Shown: positions 1 to 8,357 of the stretch, piece after piece
Position numbering within the stretch: position 1 is the stretch's first letter
How the letters are laid out: every line of letters begins with the position of its first letter
Assembly (NCBI GenBank): GCA_902779865.1
Contig: CACZDG010000034.1
Coordinates: forward strand, 5,724 to 39,521
Direction: 5' to 3'
DNA: 33,798 bases
Source of the DNA: an uncultured bacterium
GTDB lineage: Bacteria > Verrucomicrobiota > Kiritimatiellia > RFP12 > UBA1067
Notes under the pieces: generated by a model
What the model was told of the DNA's origin: nothing
The model's input: only the letters and a program-made list of their open reading frames with translations
The model's database searches: none
Program-made: the position numbers and the translations under genes

Positions 1-27
1 AAATAATCGGTTTTACAGTGCTAGTGT

Positions 28-81
28 AACGGGAGTCTTCACCCGTTGCATACTGAAAGAACGGGCGTCTGCCCGTTCTTT
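28..81 (+). terminator. Tandem GC-rich hairpins with flanking T tract
   Basis: Two adjacent hairpins. The first pairs AACGGG (28-33) with CCCGTT (42-47). The second is a perfect 11-bp stem, AAAGAACGGGC (56-66) with GCCCGTTCTTT (71-81), around GTCT, followed by TTATT on the plus strand. They lie about 100 bp beyond the stop codon of the minus-strand gene at 179 and could end it from the other side, because the stem itself gives TTCTTT on the minus strand. The T run is better on the plus strand, so a plus-strand gene may end just outside the window. Confidence 0.55.
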
Positions 82-178
82 TTATTGAAGTCTCACACAG
101 AGACACAGAGAATTGAGAAATCCAGGATTGCCACTATCTCAGCGGAATACATCCCAACTGCGTTTTTGTAGTGCTGAA

Positions 179-2692
179 CTATTCCAACGGAGGAGGCACT
201 TCTTTACCGTCGCGCTGCGCGTCGATCTTGTAGTCATGGCCCATGTATTGCGCGTTTGATCCCATGAATACGAGGAGGCGTTCCCATTCCTCCGGCGTGA
301 GCTTCACGTCGTGGTGGCCATTCTTAAGGATGGCGTAGAGCCGCGAGGCGCGCGCGCCCGTCGTACATGGCGCCGTATAGGCCGGTTCGATGAACGCCTG
401 GTAACCGCGGCGCTTGTGCGTAATCTCATAGTCGTATGCGAAGAAGTGGACATACGGCATCAACGATTTGAAAGACGTCGAGAAGCCGTTACGATCCTTG
501 CGCCAGTCGCCTGCGCGGAGGTCCGGTGCCTTCGGCGCGCGCTTCTCGCCGTGGCACGAGACGCACTTGGCGTTCAGGACCGGCTGCACGAGGCGCATGA
601 AGTTGTACGGATTCGCCCCCTCCGGCGCGGGCTTGATGCGGCTCGGCGCACGGCGCATCGCCAGCGGGTTGGACGCGCCCGCCGGACGCGCCGCGCCCGT
701 GCGCTCCTCGTGGCAGCCATTGCACATCAGCTTTTCGCCTGGGTGTACGTATGTATCGCTGCGCATGTTCTGCACGGTGCATCCCTCGGCGTCGAGCGCC
801 TGGAAGTAAAGCGGCACATCGACAGGTGCCTCGAAGAACGCGCTGCCGTCCTTCTCCACCGGCACCGTGCCGAGGCACTGGCGGGCGACCTGCTGGGTTT
901 CCGCGCCGAGGCGCGGACGGCTATTGAGGGGGCTGGTCTTCGGCAGCACCTGCCACACGCGCAGCGCAGCCACCTTTGCGTCGGGCGGGAACGGAATCTT
1001 GCTGTCGTAAACGTTCACGAGGCCGATCAGCGCGGTCTTGGGAAGCGCATCGGGCGGAATGGTGGCCGGACGCGTACCGTCGGGATTCGCCGGACGCCCA
1101 ACGAGCGTACCGTGCGCGAGAACCGGCGGGCGTTTGCGCGCCTGGAGCGGCATCGGGTCGAGGCAGGAGATCGTGGGGTGCGTGTAGAGGCGCGTCTTGT
1201 TGCCGAACACATCGACGAGCGTGATTGCGTAGCGGCGGACGGAGCGCACGTCGTATTTGCCGTTGGCGAAGCCGTCGTACACGCAGATGAAGTACTTATC
1301 GCTCAGCGGCCAAGGCGTCGCGTACGCACCGCTTGTCTGCCGCCCGCCGCACGTCTCGCTTTCGGGAAGCGGCTGGTCCGGCGTCACGCGGCGCACCTGC
1401 GACATCCTGTCGTCGTCGCGCTTCGCGGGATCGACGAGAATGATCGAACCGTATGCACAGCCGTGGTGCGGCGCGGCCACGGCGGAGTAGAGGCGCGAAC
1501 CCGGCACGGCGCGTCCGCTCATCTCCATGAGCGGACTGGAGCCGGAGTGCTTCTCGCGCGTATTGCCGTTCACCGCGCGCGGATCACGTCCGTCGGGCGT
1601 GGTGCGCCAAAGGTGGTGCGCCTGGCTGAAACCGCGATCTACGTAGTCCCAGCGCGTGTAGAGGATCATGCCGTCGTGATCGACGCTGGGATGCCACTCG
1701 TTCGTCTCGTGCGGACTCAGCTGGACTATGTCCGTCCCGTCCGGGAACATGGTGTGCAGCGTGAACGTGGGCACGGGGCGTCCGTGGCAGCGCCCGAAAC
1801 CGCCGCGTCGCTCGGAGATGAACGCGAGGCGTCCGTTGGGGAGCCAGCAGGGGTCGAACTCGTTGAAGCAGCCTGACGTCAGCTGGCGGAGCGACGAGCC
1901 ATCTGCGGCACAGGTGAAGATGTGGTAAACCGTATCGTCATTCCACTTGCGAATCTCCGGCTTGCCACGCGTGTAGGCGAAGGCGATGGACGTGCCATCC
2001 CACGAGACATCCGGCGAGAGGTAGCCGCCCTGACCGAGGGTTTGCCCTTTCCAGTCACCCTTTTCGACGATGCGTCCGTCGAGAAGGTCGCGCGCCACGG
2101 GGTGGTCGGAGAACGGATTCTCCAGTACGTAGAGTCCGTCGCCCACGGTCGCGCCATGCATAGTGGCGTGGAAGCCGAAGTACTGGTCGCACATGTGCCA
2201 ACCGGCTTTATACTCGTCGAGTGGAAGGGCCTCGTGCCCGACGAACAAGAGGCGGTCAATTCCCTTTAGGAGAGGGTTCTTCAATGCGACACGGCGGTTA
2301 AGGGCGTGTACGGCGGAGAACGCGGGGAAGCGCGTCTCGCGCCAGTCGCGGCGGGACGCCGCCGTGCGCGACACGATGCCGTCGAGTTCGCGCAGTTCGG
2401 CGGAGAGATCCACCCCGGCGGCGGAAAGGTCGGCTATGAGGGTGCGTGTGCGGCGAATTACAACGTCAAGCGGATCCTTGTCGTCCGGCAGGATACAGGC
2501 GGCGGAGTTCACGCTCTGCGACATGGTAAGCGCCGGCAGACTACTCCAGTTCTTGATGTCGCGCTCAATGAGGTCCCAATCGAGGCGGGCGTACTCGTGC
2601 GCACCGCCGGCATCTGGCCATTCACGGGCGGACAACGACGACACGATGGATGTCAATACAACAACCAATGCTGCAATATGCCTTACGTCCAT
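179..2692 (-). CDS. Secreted PD40 propeller / hydrazine synthase alpha-like dihaem protein
   Basis: An 837-residue exported protein. Residues 1-22 form a signal peptide ending SSLSA, and AGGAG lies 6 nt before the ATG. Residues of about 220-360 carry repeats typical of PD40/TolB-like beta-propeller blades, such as PDVSWDGTSIAFAY and PCWLPNGRLAFISE. The C-terminal third resembles the hydrazine synthase alpha middle domain (VPLYFQALDAEG, around 630), followed by two c-type haem motifs, CNGCH near 657 and CVSCH near 710. Members are common in planctomycetes and verrucomicrobia that do not make hydrazine, so the name reflects fold, not activity. A periplasmic electron-transfer or oxidoreductase role is inferred. 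It is transcribed downstream of tRNA-Asp, with a terminator between them. Confidence 0.8.
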   Translation of the reverse strand: MDVRHIAALVVVLTSIVSSLSAREWPDAGGAHEYARLDWDLIERDIKNWSSLPALTMSQSVNSAACILPDDKDPLDVVIRRTRTLIADLSAAGVDLSAELRELDGIVSRTAASRRDWRETRFPAFSAVHALNRRVALKNPLLKGIDRLLFVGHEALPLDEYKAGWHMCDQYFGFHATMHGATVGDGLYVLENPFSDHPVARDLLDGRIVEKGDWKGQTLGQGGYLSPDVSWDGTSIAFAYTRGKPEIRKWNDDTVYHIFTCAADGSSLRQLTSGCFNEFDPCWLPNGRLAFISERRGGFGRCHGRPVPTFTLHTMFPDGTDIVQLSPHETNEWHPSVDHDGMILYTRWDYVDRGFSQAHHLWRTTPDGRDPRAVNGNTREKHSGSSPLMEMSGRAVPGSRLYSAVAAPHHGCAYGSIILVDPAKRDDDRMSQVRRVTPDQPLPESETCGGRQTSGAYATPWPLSDKYFICVYDGFANGKYDVRSVRRYAITLVDVFGNKTRLYTHPTISCLDPMPLQARKRPPVLAHGTLVGRPANPDGTRPATIPPDALPKTALIGLVNVYDSKIPFPPDAKVAALRVWQVLPKTSPLNSRPRLGAETQQVARQCLGTVPVEKDGSAFFEAPVDVPLYFQALDAEGCTVQNMRSDTYVHPGEKLMCNGCHEERTGAARPAGASNPLAMRRAPSRIKPAPEGANPYNFMRLVQPVLNAKCVSCHGEKRAPKAPDLRAGDWRKDRNGFSTSFKSLMPYVHFFAYDYEITHKRRGYQAFIEPAYTAPCTTGARASRLYAILKNGHHDVKLTPEEWERLLVFMGSNAQYMGHDYKIDAQRDGKEVPPPLE

Positions 2693-2709
2693 ATAACGCT
2701 CCTAAAATA

Positions 2710-2730
2710 AAACCGCCATAACGGCGGTTT
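2710..2730 (-). terminator. Terminator of tRNA-Asp
   Basis: A perfect 8-bp stem, AAACCGCC (2710-2717) with GGCGGTTT (2723-2730), has a 5-nt loop and is followed on the minus strand by ATTTTA. It begins 3 nt after the encoded CCA of the tRNA and ends 17 bp before the start of the next gene, so it probably separates the two transcripts. Confidence 0.6.
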
Positions 2731-2733
2731 GAA

Positions 2734-2808
2734 TGGCGGGCTCAGGGAGAATCGAACTCCCCTCTTCGGATCGACAGTCCGAGGTCCTAACCGATGAACG
2801 ATGAGCCC
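2734..2808 (-). tRNA. tRNA-Asp (GTC)
   Basis: A full cloverleaf folds on the minus strand. The acceptor GGGCTCA (2808-2802) pairs with TGAGCCC (2744-2738), the D stem is GTTC/GGAC, the anticodon stem is TCGGA/TCCGA around CTGTCGA (anticodon GTC), and the T stem is GGGAG/CTCCC with loop TTCGATT. The variable loop is 4 nt and the discriminator is G. CCA is encoded in the DNA (2736-2734). The mature length without CCA is 72 nt. Confidence 0.97.
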
Positions 2809-2841
2809 ATTGAGGTGGAAAACACCAATAGTTTATCATAT

Positions 2842-2863
2842 CCCCCTTGATTGCGCAAGGGGG
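2842..2863 (+). terminator. Hairpin with plus-strand T tract, no matching gene
   Basis: CCCCCTTG (2842-2849) pairs with CAAGGGGG (2856-2863) around ATTGCG, followed on the plus strand by TATTTTGATTTTTT. This is a textbook intrinsic terminator for plus-strand transcription, but no plus-strand gene is visible before it. On the minus strand no U run follows the stem. Confidence 0.5.
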
Positions 2864-2897
2864 TATTTTGATTTTTTGTATTTTCTTGAAACCACGG

Positions 2898-3141
2898 CTA
2901 CTCCACCACCACGACCTTCGGACAAACGAGCCTAAACGGCTTCGTTTCGAGCGTGTTCGCGCCGGGCTTGACGTAGTGGTTCACGGCGAGCATGCGCCCG
3001 TCGGCGGCGGAAAGAACGCGCGCACGGCGAGCGGAATTCCTCGCGCAGATCAGCCACGGCGGCGAATGGCAAAAGCACAGCGCCCATCACGGCAACTGCA
3101 TTGAATGCTCCTGTCATTTTCAGTTTCATATTTACCTTCAT
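2898..3141 (-). pseudogene. Secreted-protein remnant: signal peptide plus frameshifted tail
   Basis: The ORF starts with a clear signal peptide (M1 to about A31, ending PFAAVA) and then turns into arginine-rich sequence until a stop at 2932. In the neighbouring frame a natural-looking C-terminus reads on past that stop (AADGRMLAVNHYVKPG and then VCPKVVVVE) to TAG at 2898-2900. It therefore looks like an N-terminus and a C-terminus joined after loss of the middle, with a frameshift. It starts 5 bp after the stop of the gene at 3147, as the last member of the glycan cluster. The parent family is not recognisable. Confidence 0.5.
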
Positions 3142-3146
3142 TTCGC

Positions 3147-4724
3147 CTACTTCTCCGGGCGCGCACGGGCGCGGGCGCGGCGGGTAATCTCGTCCCAGGA
3201 GTCTTTCGTGCTCCAGAAGAGCTCGGACTGACAGAACGTCGCGAAGCTGTACGGCGGGTTGTATTCCGCCACGGCGCTGTACTCCTTCGGCTGGTGCTTG
3301 CCTTCGCGGACGTGCTTCACGAAGTCGTACGCAAACTTGCCGTTCTTGATCCAGTATTCGTCGATCTGCACGTGGCGCGGCAGCGTGAGCGCGCGGTCGC
3401 GCTCGATCAGCTGCTCACTGGCGCAGCCGAGCAGGAACGGACCCGCGAGCGGACGCCTGAAGTGGCTCCAGTCAATGCGCAGCTGCGCCTTCCAGCAGAA
3501 GCCGACGGTCGGCGTGAGCGCGAGGATCTTGTCGCAGTAGCTGATCATCTTCGGCGAGAGGCCCGTGTCGTGGAACGGAAACGCGCCGCAGTCCTCCCAG
3601 AGGATTTCCAGGGACGGATCGGTGCGCGCGATCGCCTCCGTAGCGCCCTTCTTGTGGATGGAGGAGGCGTGGAGTCCGAAGATGATGTCCGTATCCGGCG
3701 ACTCGTCGTGTATCTTCTTCGCCGTCTTGTTCACGAGCTCCGTCACGATGTCGGCGATGAGGCGCCCGCCCATCTCCTGCTGGCTCGTCTCGGTGAAGCT
3801 CTGGAAGTAGATGCCGTCGCCGCCCATCGGCTTCCAGATGCGCCGCCATTCGTCCACGATTGAGTCTGAGAGCGCGTCGAGCTTGCTGAGGTCGTTGAAT
3901 TCGATTCCCCAACCCCAGTGGAATCCCCAGTACACCTCGATGCCCCAGCTGTGGGCGCACTCGACGACCTGCTTCGCGTTCACGATCTGGCGGTCGTTCC
4001 AGATGATTGCGCGGTTGAAGCGGGCGCGGGCCATTTCGCGGAACGACGCGTTGTAGTCGTTGATGACGTGGCCCCACATCCAGGCGCTCCTCACCGGCGT
4101 CTCGGGCGCGGTGGCGTATTCGAAGGACGGAATCTTCTCGCTCCTAAAGAACGTGCCTGGGTAGCAGCAGTGGGCGTTCTTCAGCCGCGCCTCGAGGTCG
4201 GGAACGACCACGTCGAGGAAGTCGAACGTTCCCCAGAGGACGGCGGAGGGATTGTCGCCGGCGATGATGACGATGTTCCTTCCGTTCTTGTGCATCGTCT
4301 TGATTAGGTATCCGCCGGCGGGGACCTTCTTGTCGCCGAGGAGCGCCCGCAGCATCGCGTTCTTCTCCGGCACGCCGACCACGAACGCATCCCGCTTCGT
4401 ATCGACAATCTCGCCGCCGTCCTTCTCGAGCGGCAGCACGAACGGCGTCGCGAAGTGCGCCTCGCGCAGGAAATACGTCCCCGCGCGCTTTGTGAGCACT
4501 TCGAGGGCGCGCCCTTCCGGCCCCTCCGCCGACGAGTATATCACCTTCCACGTGCCGCCGCGCATCGTCTCTGGGAACTTCTCGCCCAAGGACGGCGCAA
4601 CCGTCGTGTCGAGCGAATGCGTGACCGTTTGCGAAACGGCATCCGCCTGCGCAGCCGCCAGTCCTGCGGCTGCGGAAATCACCACGGCCATCGCCGTCTT
4701 GAACTTCTTGTTTATCTGTGCCAT
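3147..4724 (-). CDS. Secreted glycoside hydrolase-like protein (GH20/GH67-type N-terminal domain)
   Basis: A 525-residue exported protein. The frame stays open to 4985, but the start at 4724 is preferred: it has AGGA upstream and opens a signal peptide (KKFKTAMAVVISAAAGLAAA). Residues of about 90-160 read like the small alpha/beta domain found before GH20 and GH67 barrels (GGYLIKTM, NIVIIAGDNPSAVLWGTFDFL in part). The rest has barrel-like strands such as EVYWGFHWGWGIEF, DGIYFQSFTETS and LEILWEDCGAFPF, consistent with a TIM barrel using carboxylates. The exact family and substrate are not certain. It lies 50 bp after the SUMF1 gene in the same direction and is probably cotranscribed with it. 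Confidence 0.6.
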   Translation of the reverse strand: MAQINKKFKTAMAVVISAAAGLAAAQADAVSQTVTHSLDTTVAPSLGEKFPETMRGGTWKVIYSSAEGPEGRALEVLTKRAGTYFLREAHFATPFVLPLEKDGGEIVDTKRDAFVVGVPEKNAMLRALLGDKKVPAGGYLIKTMHKNGRNIVIIAGDNPSAVLWGTFDFLDVVVPDLEARLKNAHCCYPGTFFRSEKIPSFEYATAPETPVRSAWMWGHVINDYNASFREMARARFNRAIIWNDRQIVNAKQVVECAHSWGIEVYWGFHWGWGIEFNDLSKLDALSDSIVDEWRRIWKPMGGDGIYFQSFTETSQQEMGGRLIADIVTELVNKTAKKIHDESPDTDIIFGLHASSIHKKGATEAIARTDPSLEILWEDCGAFPFHDTGLSPKMISYCDKILALTPTVGFCWKAQLRIDWSHFRRPLAGPFLLGCASEQLIERDRALTLPRHVQIDEYWIKNGKFAYDFVKHVREGKHQPKEYSAVAEYNPPYSFATFCQSELFWSTKDSWDEITRRARARARPEK

Positions 4725-4774
4725 TTTCTTTTCCTTTTCTTTCTTTGATTTGAGAAATTCATCCTTCTTTTCAC

Positions 4775-6013
4775 TCACTTGCCCGCGTTGGGTACGATGT
4801 ACGCCATACGGAAACTGTACCCCACGCCGCTCTTGGAGAACGCAGAGCTCCGAACGTCGGCAGACAATCGCGCCGGGTCGGTGGGGTAGATGTTCTCCCC
4901 ACGTACGTACCAGCGGTCGGACGATCCCTTGCCCGGCGTGAACACATCCGGCGGTTCGCCCTCGCCCACATACGTTCTGCACCACTGCCAGTCGTTGCCG
5001 ACCATGTCGTAAAGTCCCCAGGCGTTTGGCTTACGCGTACCAGGGGGATCGGCATACTGCGAATCGGTGTGGCGTCTTGAAATCCCATAGACCGCGTATT
5101 GCGGGGCAAGCGACGCGTCTTTTCCCCAGAAGAACGTGGTCGTAGTGCCGGCGCGGCAGGCGATCTCGTGCATAAGTTCGGTGGGGATGTCGAAGGCCAT
5201 CCCCGTCTTCGCGTTGAGCAGCTCAAGCGGACGCCACTTCTTCGCGTCGATTGCTGCGTCGGCGCTGGGATACGTTGCGATTCTTCCCGACGGAACCGTA
5301 TTCCCGCGAATGTCACAGGGCGTCCACCTGCGGGATTTCAGACTGAAATCCGTCCACGGGGTGGCGTCCTGTCCGTTCGTCCGCTTGATCACGTGTCCGT
5401 AGTGCGCCGTCGTCCAGCAGAATATCCCGATGTAGTAGTCCCTGTCGGTCGTCCAACTTCTGAACGCCCCCGTCCCGCGCTTCGCCTTGTAGGTGCCTTT
5501 GGGAATCTTGCGCAGAACGTAGTGCGTCGTTTTGTACTTGTCGGCGTTGTAGCGTGCGTTGGACATCTGCTGCCCCGTAAAGGAGGCAAACTTCGCGTTC
5601 GGCACGAAGAGTCCCTCGTAGGTGACGGCGCCGGACACGAGATCGACGATCATGTAGTCGTCGCCAGACGGAACGGGATCGGAGAGGAACAGCTCGGCAG
5701 ACGTCTTGCAGTCGTCGCATTTCACGCCCCGTGGCGGATTCGTCCATGCGACGGTGTGCTGCCCGGGGCTGGAAATGCCGTCGTAGGCAACGTACTCAAC
5801 CCCGTTGACGACACTCTTGATGCGAACCCTGCCCACGCGGGTGTCGAAGCATCCGTCGCTGTCGGTCACGGTGAACGTGACATTGACATTGTTACTCCAC
5901 GGGCAGTGCTGCCGCACGCCATCAATGGAAATGCCTACGGCATTCGCCAACTCCGTCATCGCAGAAATCGCAACGACCACCACCGTCTTGAACATCTTGT
6001 TCTTCTCTTTCAT
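4775..6013 (-). CDS. Secreted SUMF1/formylglycine-generating-enzyme family protein
   Basis: A 412-residue protein with signal peptide (KMFKTVVVVAISAMTELANA). Residues of about 25-125 form an N-terminal domain with the RQHCPWSNNVNV pattern seen in front of SUMF1 domains in this bacterial group. Residues of about 130-410 are the SUMF1/FGE-sulfatase fold: PTELMHEIACRAGTTT, NAWGLYDMVGNDWQWC and a GYSFR end. The cysteine of the WxWC motif is present, but no sulfatase gene is in the window, so formylglycine formation is unproven and a binding or structural role is possible. Its ATG directly follows the TAA of the upstream gene (TAAATG), so translation is probably coupled. Confidence 0.85.
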   Translation of the reverse strand: MKEKNKMFKTVVVVAISAMTELANAVGISIDGVRQHCPWSNNVNVTFTVTDSDGCFDTRVGRVRIKSVVNGVEYVAYDGISSPGQHTVAWTNPPRGVKCDDCKTSAELFLSDPVPSGDDYMIVDLVSGAVTYEGLFVPNAKFASFTGQQMSNARYNADKYKTTHYVLRKIPKGTYKAKRGTGAFRSWTTDRDYYIGIFCWTTAHYGHVIKRTNGQDATPWTDFSLKSRRWTPCDIRGNTVPSGRIATYPSADAAIDAKKWRPLELLNAKTGMAFDIPTELMHEIACRAGTTTTFFWGKDASLAPQYAVYGISRRHTDSQYADPPGTRKPNAWGLYDMVGNDWQWCRTYVGEGEPPDVFTPGKGSSDRWYVRGENIYPTDPARLSADVRSSAFSKSGVGYSFRMAYIVPNAGK

Positions 6014-8335
6014 TTACATTTCCTTTTTTACAGACTCCGCATCGCGGCACTTCACGACATTTGGCAAACCTGCCGGCGCGGTGGCGAGCTCCTTCTCGCT
6101 ACCGAACAGCACAATGCGTCCGCCGTTCTCCGCAAAGGCGCGGATGTAGCGCGTGAAGTCGTCCTTCGTCGGATGGCAGATCACGAGCACGTCGCAGTGC
6201 TCCAGCTCGCCGTAGCCGATCGTCTCGTGTGCGACGGCGCGCAGGTCGATGGACGGTTCGCGGTAGAGCTCCGAGACGAGCGTCGCGCCGTCCTTGCGGA
6301 TGTGCGAGGCGAAGAATCCGACGGCAAGGTTCCCGCGCGTGCGCTGCGGGTACTCGGACTTGAATTCGCGTCCGGTGATGTACGTGAGGCCGCCGCGGAT
6401 GATGTCCTGCGTGTGCGTGTAGCTTTCGGGGTGCGGCGACGTGCAGGCGAGCCGTCCCTTACCGAAGGTGCCGGCGAGGACGGCGGGGTGTCCGGCCATG
6501 ACCGGCGCGGTGTTGGTGTTGAAGGAGTAGACGCCGTCGCAGGCGTAGGTGGCGATCTCGTGGATGTCCGCGCCTGGGATGGGAACGTCCTTCAGCGGCA
6601 CCGGTCCGCCATGGTAGCGCACGACGCGCTTCTCGCCGGGCTTCAAGCCAAGCATCTTCGCGTCTTCGGTGAACTGGATCGTAAGTTCGGCTCCGCCGCG
6701 GTAGGGGCAGATCTGCGCCTTGTACGGCATCATGCCGAGACGCCCCGATGTCACCTTGCTCTCACCCAGCGCCATCGCGAGGTAGCATCCCGCGCACGTT
6801 CCGAAGTACCCGCCGCCGCCGCGCACGAATTCAACGAGGTTCGTGCAGCCCTTCGCCTGGAGCGTCTGCATCTGCGTGCTGCTCATGCCGCCGGGAGCGA
6901 CGTAGAGATCTGCGTCCTTGAGCGCGCCGTCGCGCACGTCCTGCGCGCTGACCGCCTTGAATTCGCAGTCGGGCGAGAGGGAAAGGAGCTTGACCCAGCG
7001 AATGGACGCGCACCCGCCCACGCCCTTGTCGAAGTACACCACGGCACGGACCGGTTTCGCGACTTTCGGCGCGGGGGCCGCGCGCGGCGGAGGCGGAGGC
7101 TGCTGCTTGAGCGCCTTCAACCCCGTCCAGGCGTCGGCGCCGTCCGCCGCCACCACGAGGTTCGCGTGCGGCTTGAACGCCTTCGCCGCCGCGCCCCAGG
7201 TGTAGACCTTCCCGCCGCGGTCCATGAACGCCGTGAACTTTTCCATCATCTTTCCGCCGGGAAGCTTGGACACGAGGTTGGTGTCCGCCGCGTCCGGCAC
7301 CACGAGTGCGTCCACGTGGCGCAGGTCGGTGCGCAGTACCTCTTCGTTCGAATACGGCACCACGTCGAGATCGTCGTCGCGCACGAGCTGGCACGCAATC
7401 CACGCCGCCTTCGGACCCGGGCCGGGCTTGCACCACCAGCCGACGGCCAGCTGCCCCTTCTTGCGTTGCGGGACCTTGAATTTGACGTCGCGTCCGGTGA
7501 GGTACTTGAACGCGCCCTCCACGTATTTCCACGTCTTGGGGTAGTATTCGGGATGGGTGGAGAAGAGCCACACGCGCCCCTTCCCGAACGTCCCGGCCAC
7601 CGCGCTCGCCGCGCCGCCCATGCTGGGCAGGCCGGGCTTGCACGATTCGCTGTGCAGGTTGCTGTTGAAGCGGGACATCACCTTGAAGTCCGCGCCAGGC
7701 ACGGCCTTCGACGGAACCATCACCGGACCGCCGTTGAAGCGCTCGGTATGGCTTCCCGTCTTCATTCCGGTGAAGGCCGCGAACGCCTTTGTGCTCGCCA
7801 CCTCCAGCATGGCCTCTCCGCCCCATTCGCCCCTGATGTGTTTGAACGGCGCGATGGCCAGTATCTTCTTTTCTGGCTCCGCGCCGGCCATCAGCAAAAA
7901 CGCGCCCGCGCAAGAACCGATGTACGAACCGCCGCGCGCGATGAAGGCGCGCAGTTCGCGTTGTCCCCTTTCGCCGAGTTCCGCCGCCTCGACGTTGCTC
8001 TTCCCGCCGGGCATCACAAGGATGTCCGCGCGTTCCAGTGCGCCGTTGCGGATCGCCTCGCCATCTACAAAACTCGCCTCAACGCCCTCTGTCTGGTCCA
8101 TCAGCTGCATCCATCTGAACGCCCCCACGCCGCGCGCGCCCGGGCCCACGTACACCGCCGCACGCACAGGCGCGCCGTTGGTAATCGCCGCCCACGCCTC
8201 GTCGGACCCTCCGATCGGACGCGGTGGAAGATTGTCGCAGAGCACGCAGCCGCTGAATGCCAACATCGCAGCGGACGCCATTCCAACGAACGCGCGCCGG
8301 GTACAACTACCAACAGACCAACTACATTTTCTCAT
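6014..8335 (-). CDS. Tat lipoprotein with two BPL_N/class-I glutaminase-like domains
   Basis: A 773-residue protein whose N-terminus has a twin-arginine motif (TRRAF, 12-16) and a lipobox-like LAFSGC (Cys30), suggesting a folded lipoprotein exported by Tat. The body is an internal duplication. Half 1 (about 55-410) has RAAVYVGPGARG, ILVMPGG and SYIGSCAGAFLLM. Half 2 (about 455-770) has RAVVYFDKGVGG, LYVAPGG and GYFGTCAGCYLAM. Both continue with FNGGPV or YHGGPV, GTFGKGR and a HPE(Y/S)Y motif. The CAG nucleophile elbow is kept in both halves, as in the biotin-protein-ligase N-terminal family. A proline-rich linker (near 425) separates them. Substrate unknown. AAAGGA lies 7 nt before the ATG. 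Confidence 0.8.
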   Translation of the reverse strand: MRKCSWSVGSCTRRAFVGMASAAMLAFSGCVLCDNLPPRPIGGSDEAWAAITNGAPVRAAVYVGPGARGVGAFRWMQLMDQTEGVEASFVDGEAIRNGALERADILVMPGGKSNVEAAELGERGQRELRAFIARGGSYIGSCAGAFLLMAGAEPEKKILAIAPFKHIRGEWGGEAMLEVASTKAFAAFTGMKTGSHTERFNGGPVMVPSKAVPGADFKVMSRFNSNLHSESCKPGLPSMGGAASAVAGTFGKGRVWLFSTHPEYYPKTWKYVEGAFKYLTGRDVKFKVPQRKKGQLAVGWWCKPGPGPKAAWIACQLVRDDDLDVVPYSNEEVLRTDLRHVDALVVPDAADTNLVSKLPGGKMMEKFTAFMDRGGKVYTWGAAAKAFKPHANLVVAADGADAWTGLKALKQQPPPPPRAAPAPKVAKPVRAVVYFDKGVGGCASIRWVKLLSLSPDCEFKAVSAQDVRDGALKDADLYVAPGGMSSTQMQTLQAKGCTNLVEFVRGGGGYFGTCAGCYLAMALGESKVTSGRLGMMPYKAQICPYRGGAELTIQFTEDAKMLGLKPGEKRVVRYHGGPVPLKDVPIPGADIHEIATYACDGVYSFNTNTAPVMAGHPAVLAGTFGKGRLACTSPHPESYTHTQDIIRGGLTYITGREFKSEYPQRTRGNLAVGFFASHIRKDGATLVSELYREPSIDLRAVAHETIGYGELEHCDVLVICHPTKDDFTRYIRAFAENGGRIVLFGSEKELATAPAGLPNVVKCRDAESVKKEM

Positions 8336-8357
8336 ACACTATTCCTTTCTTTTCCTT

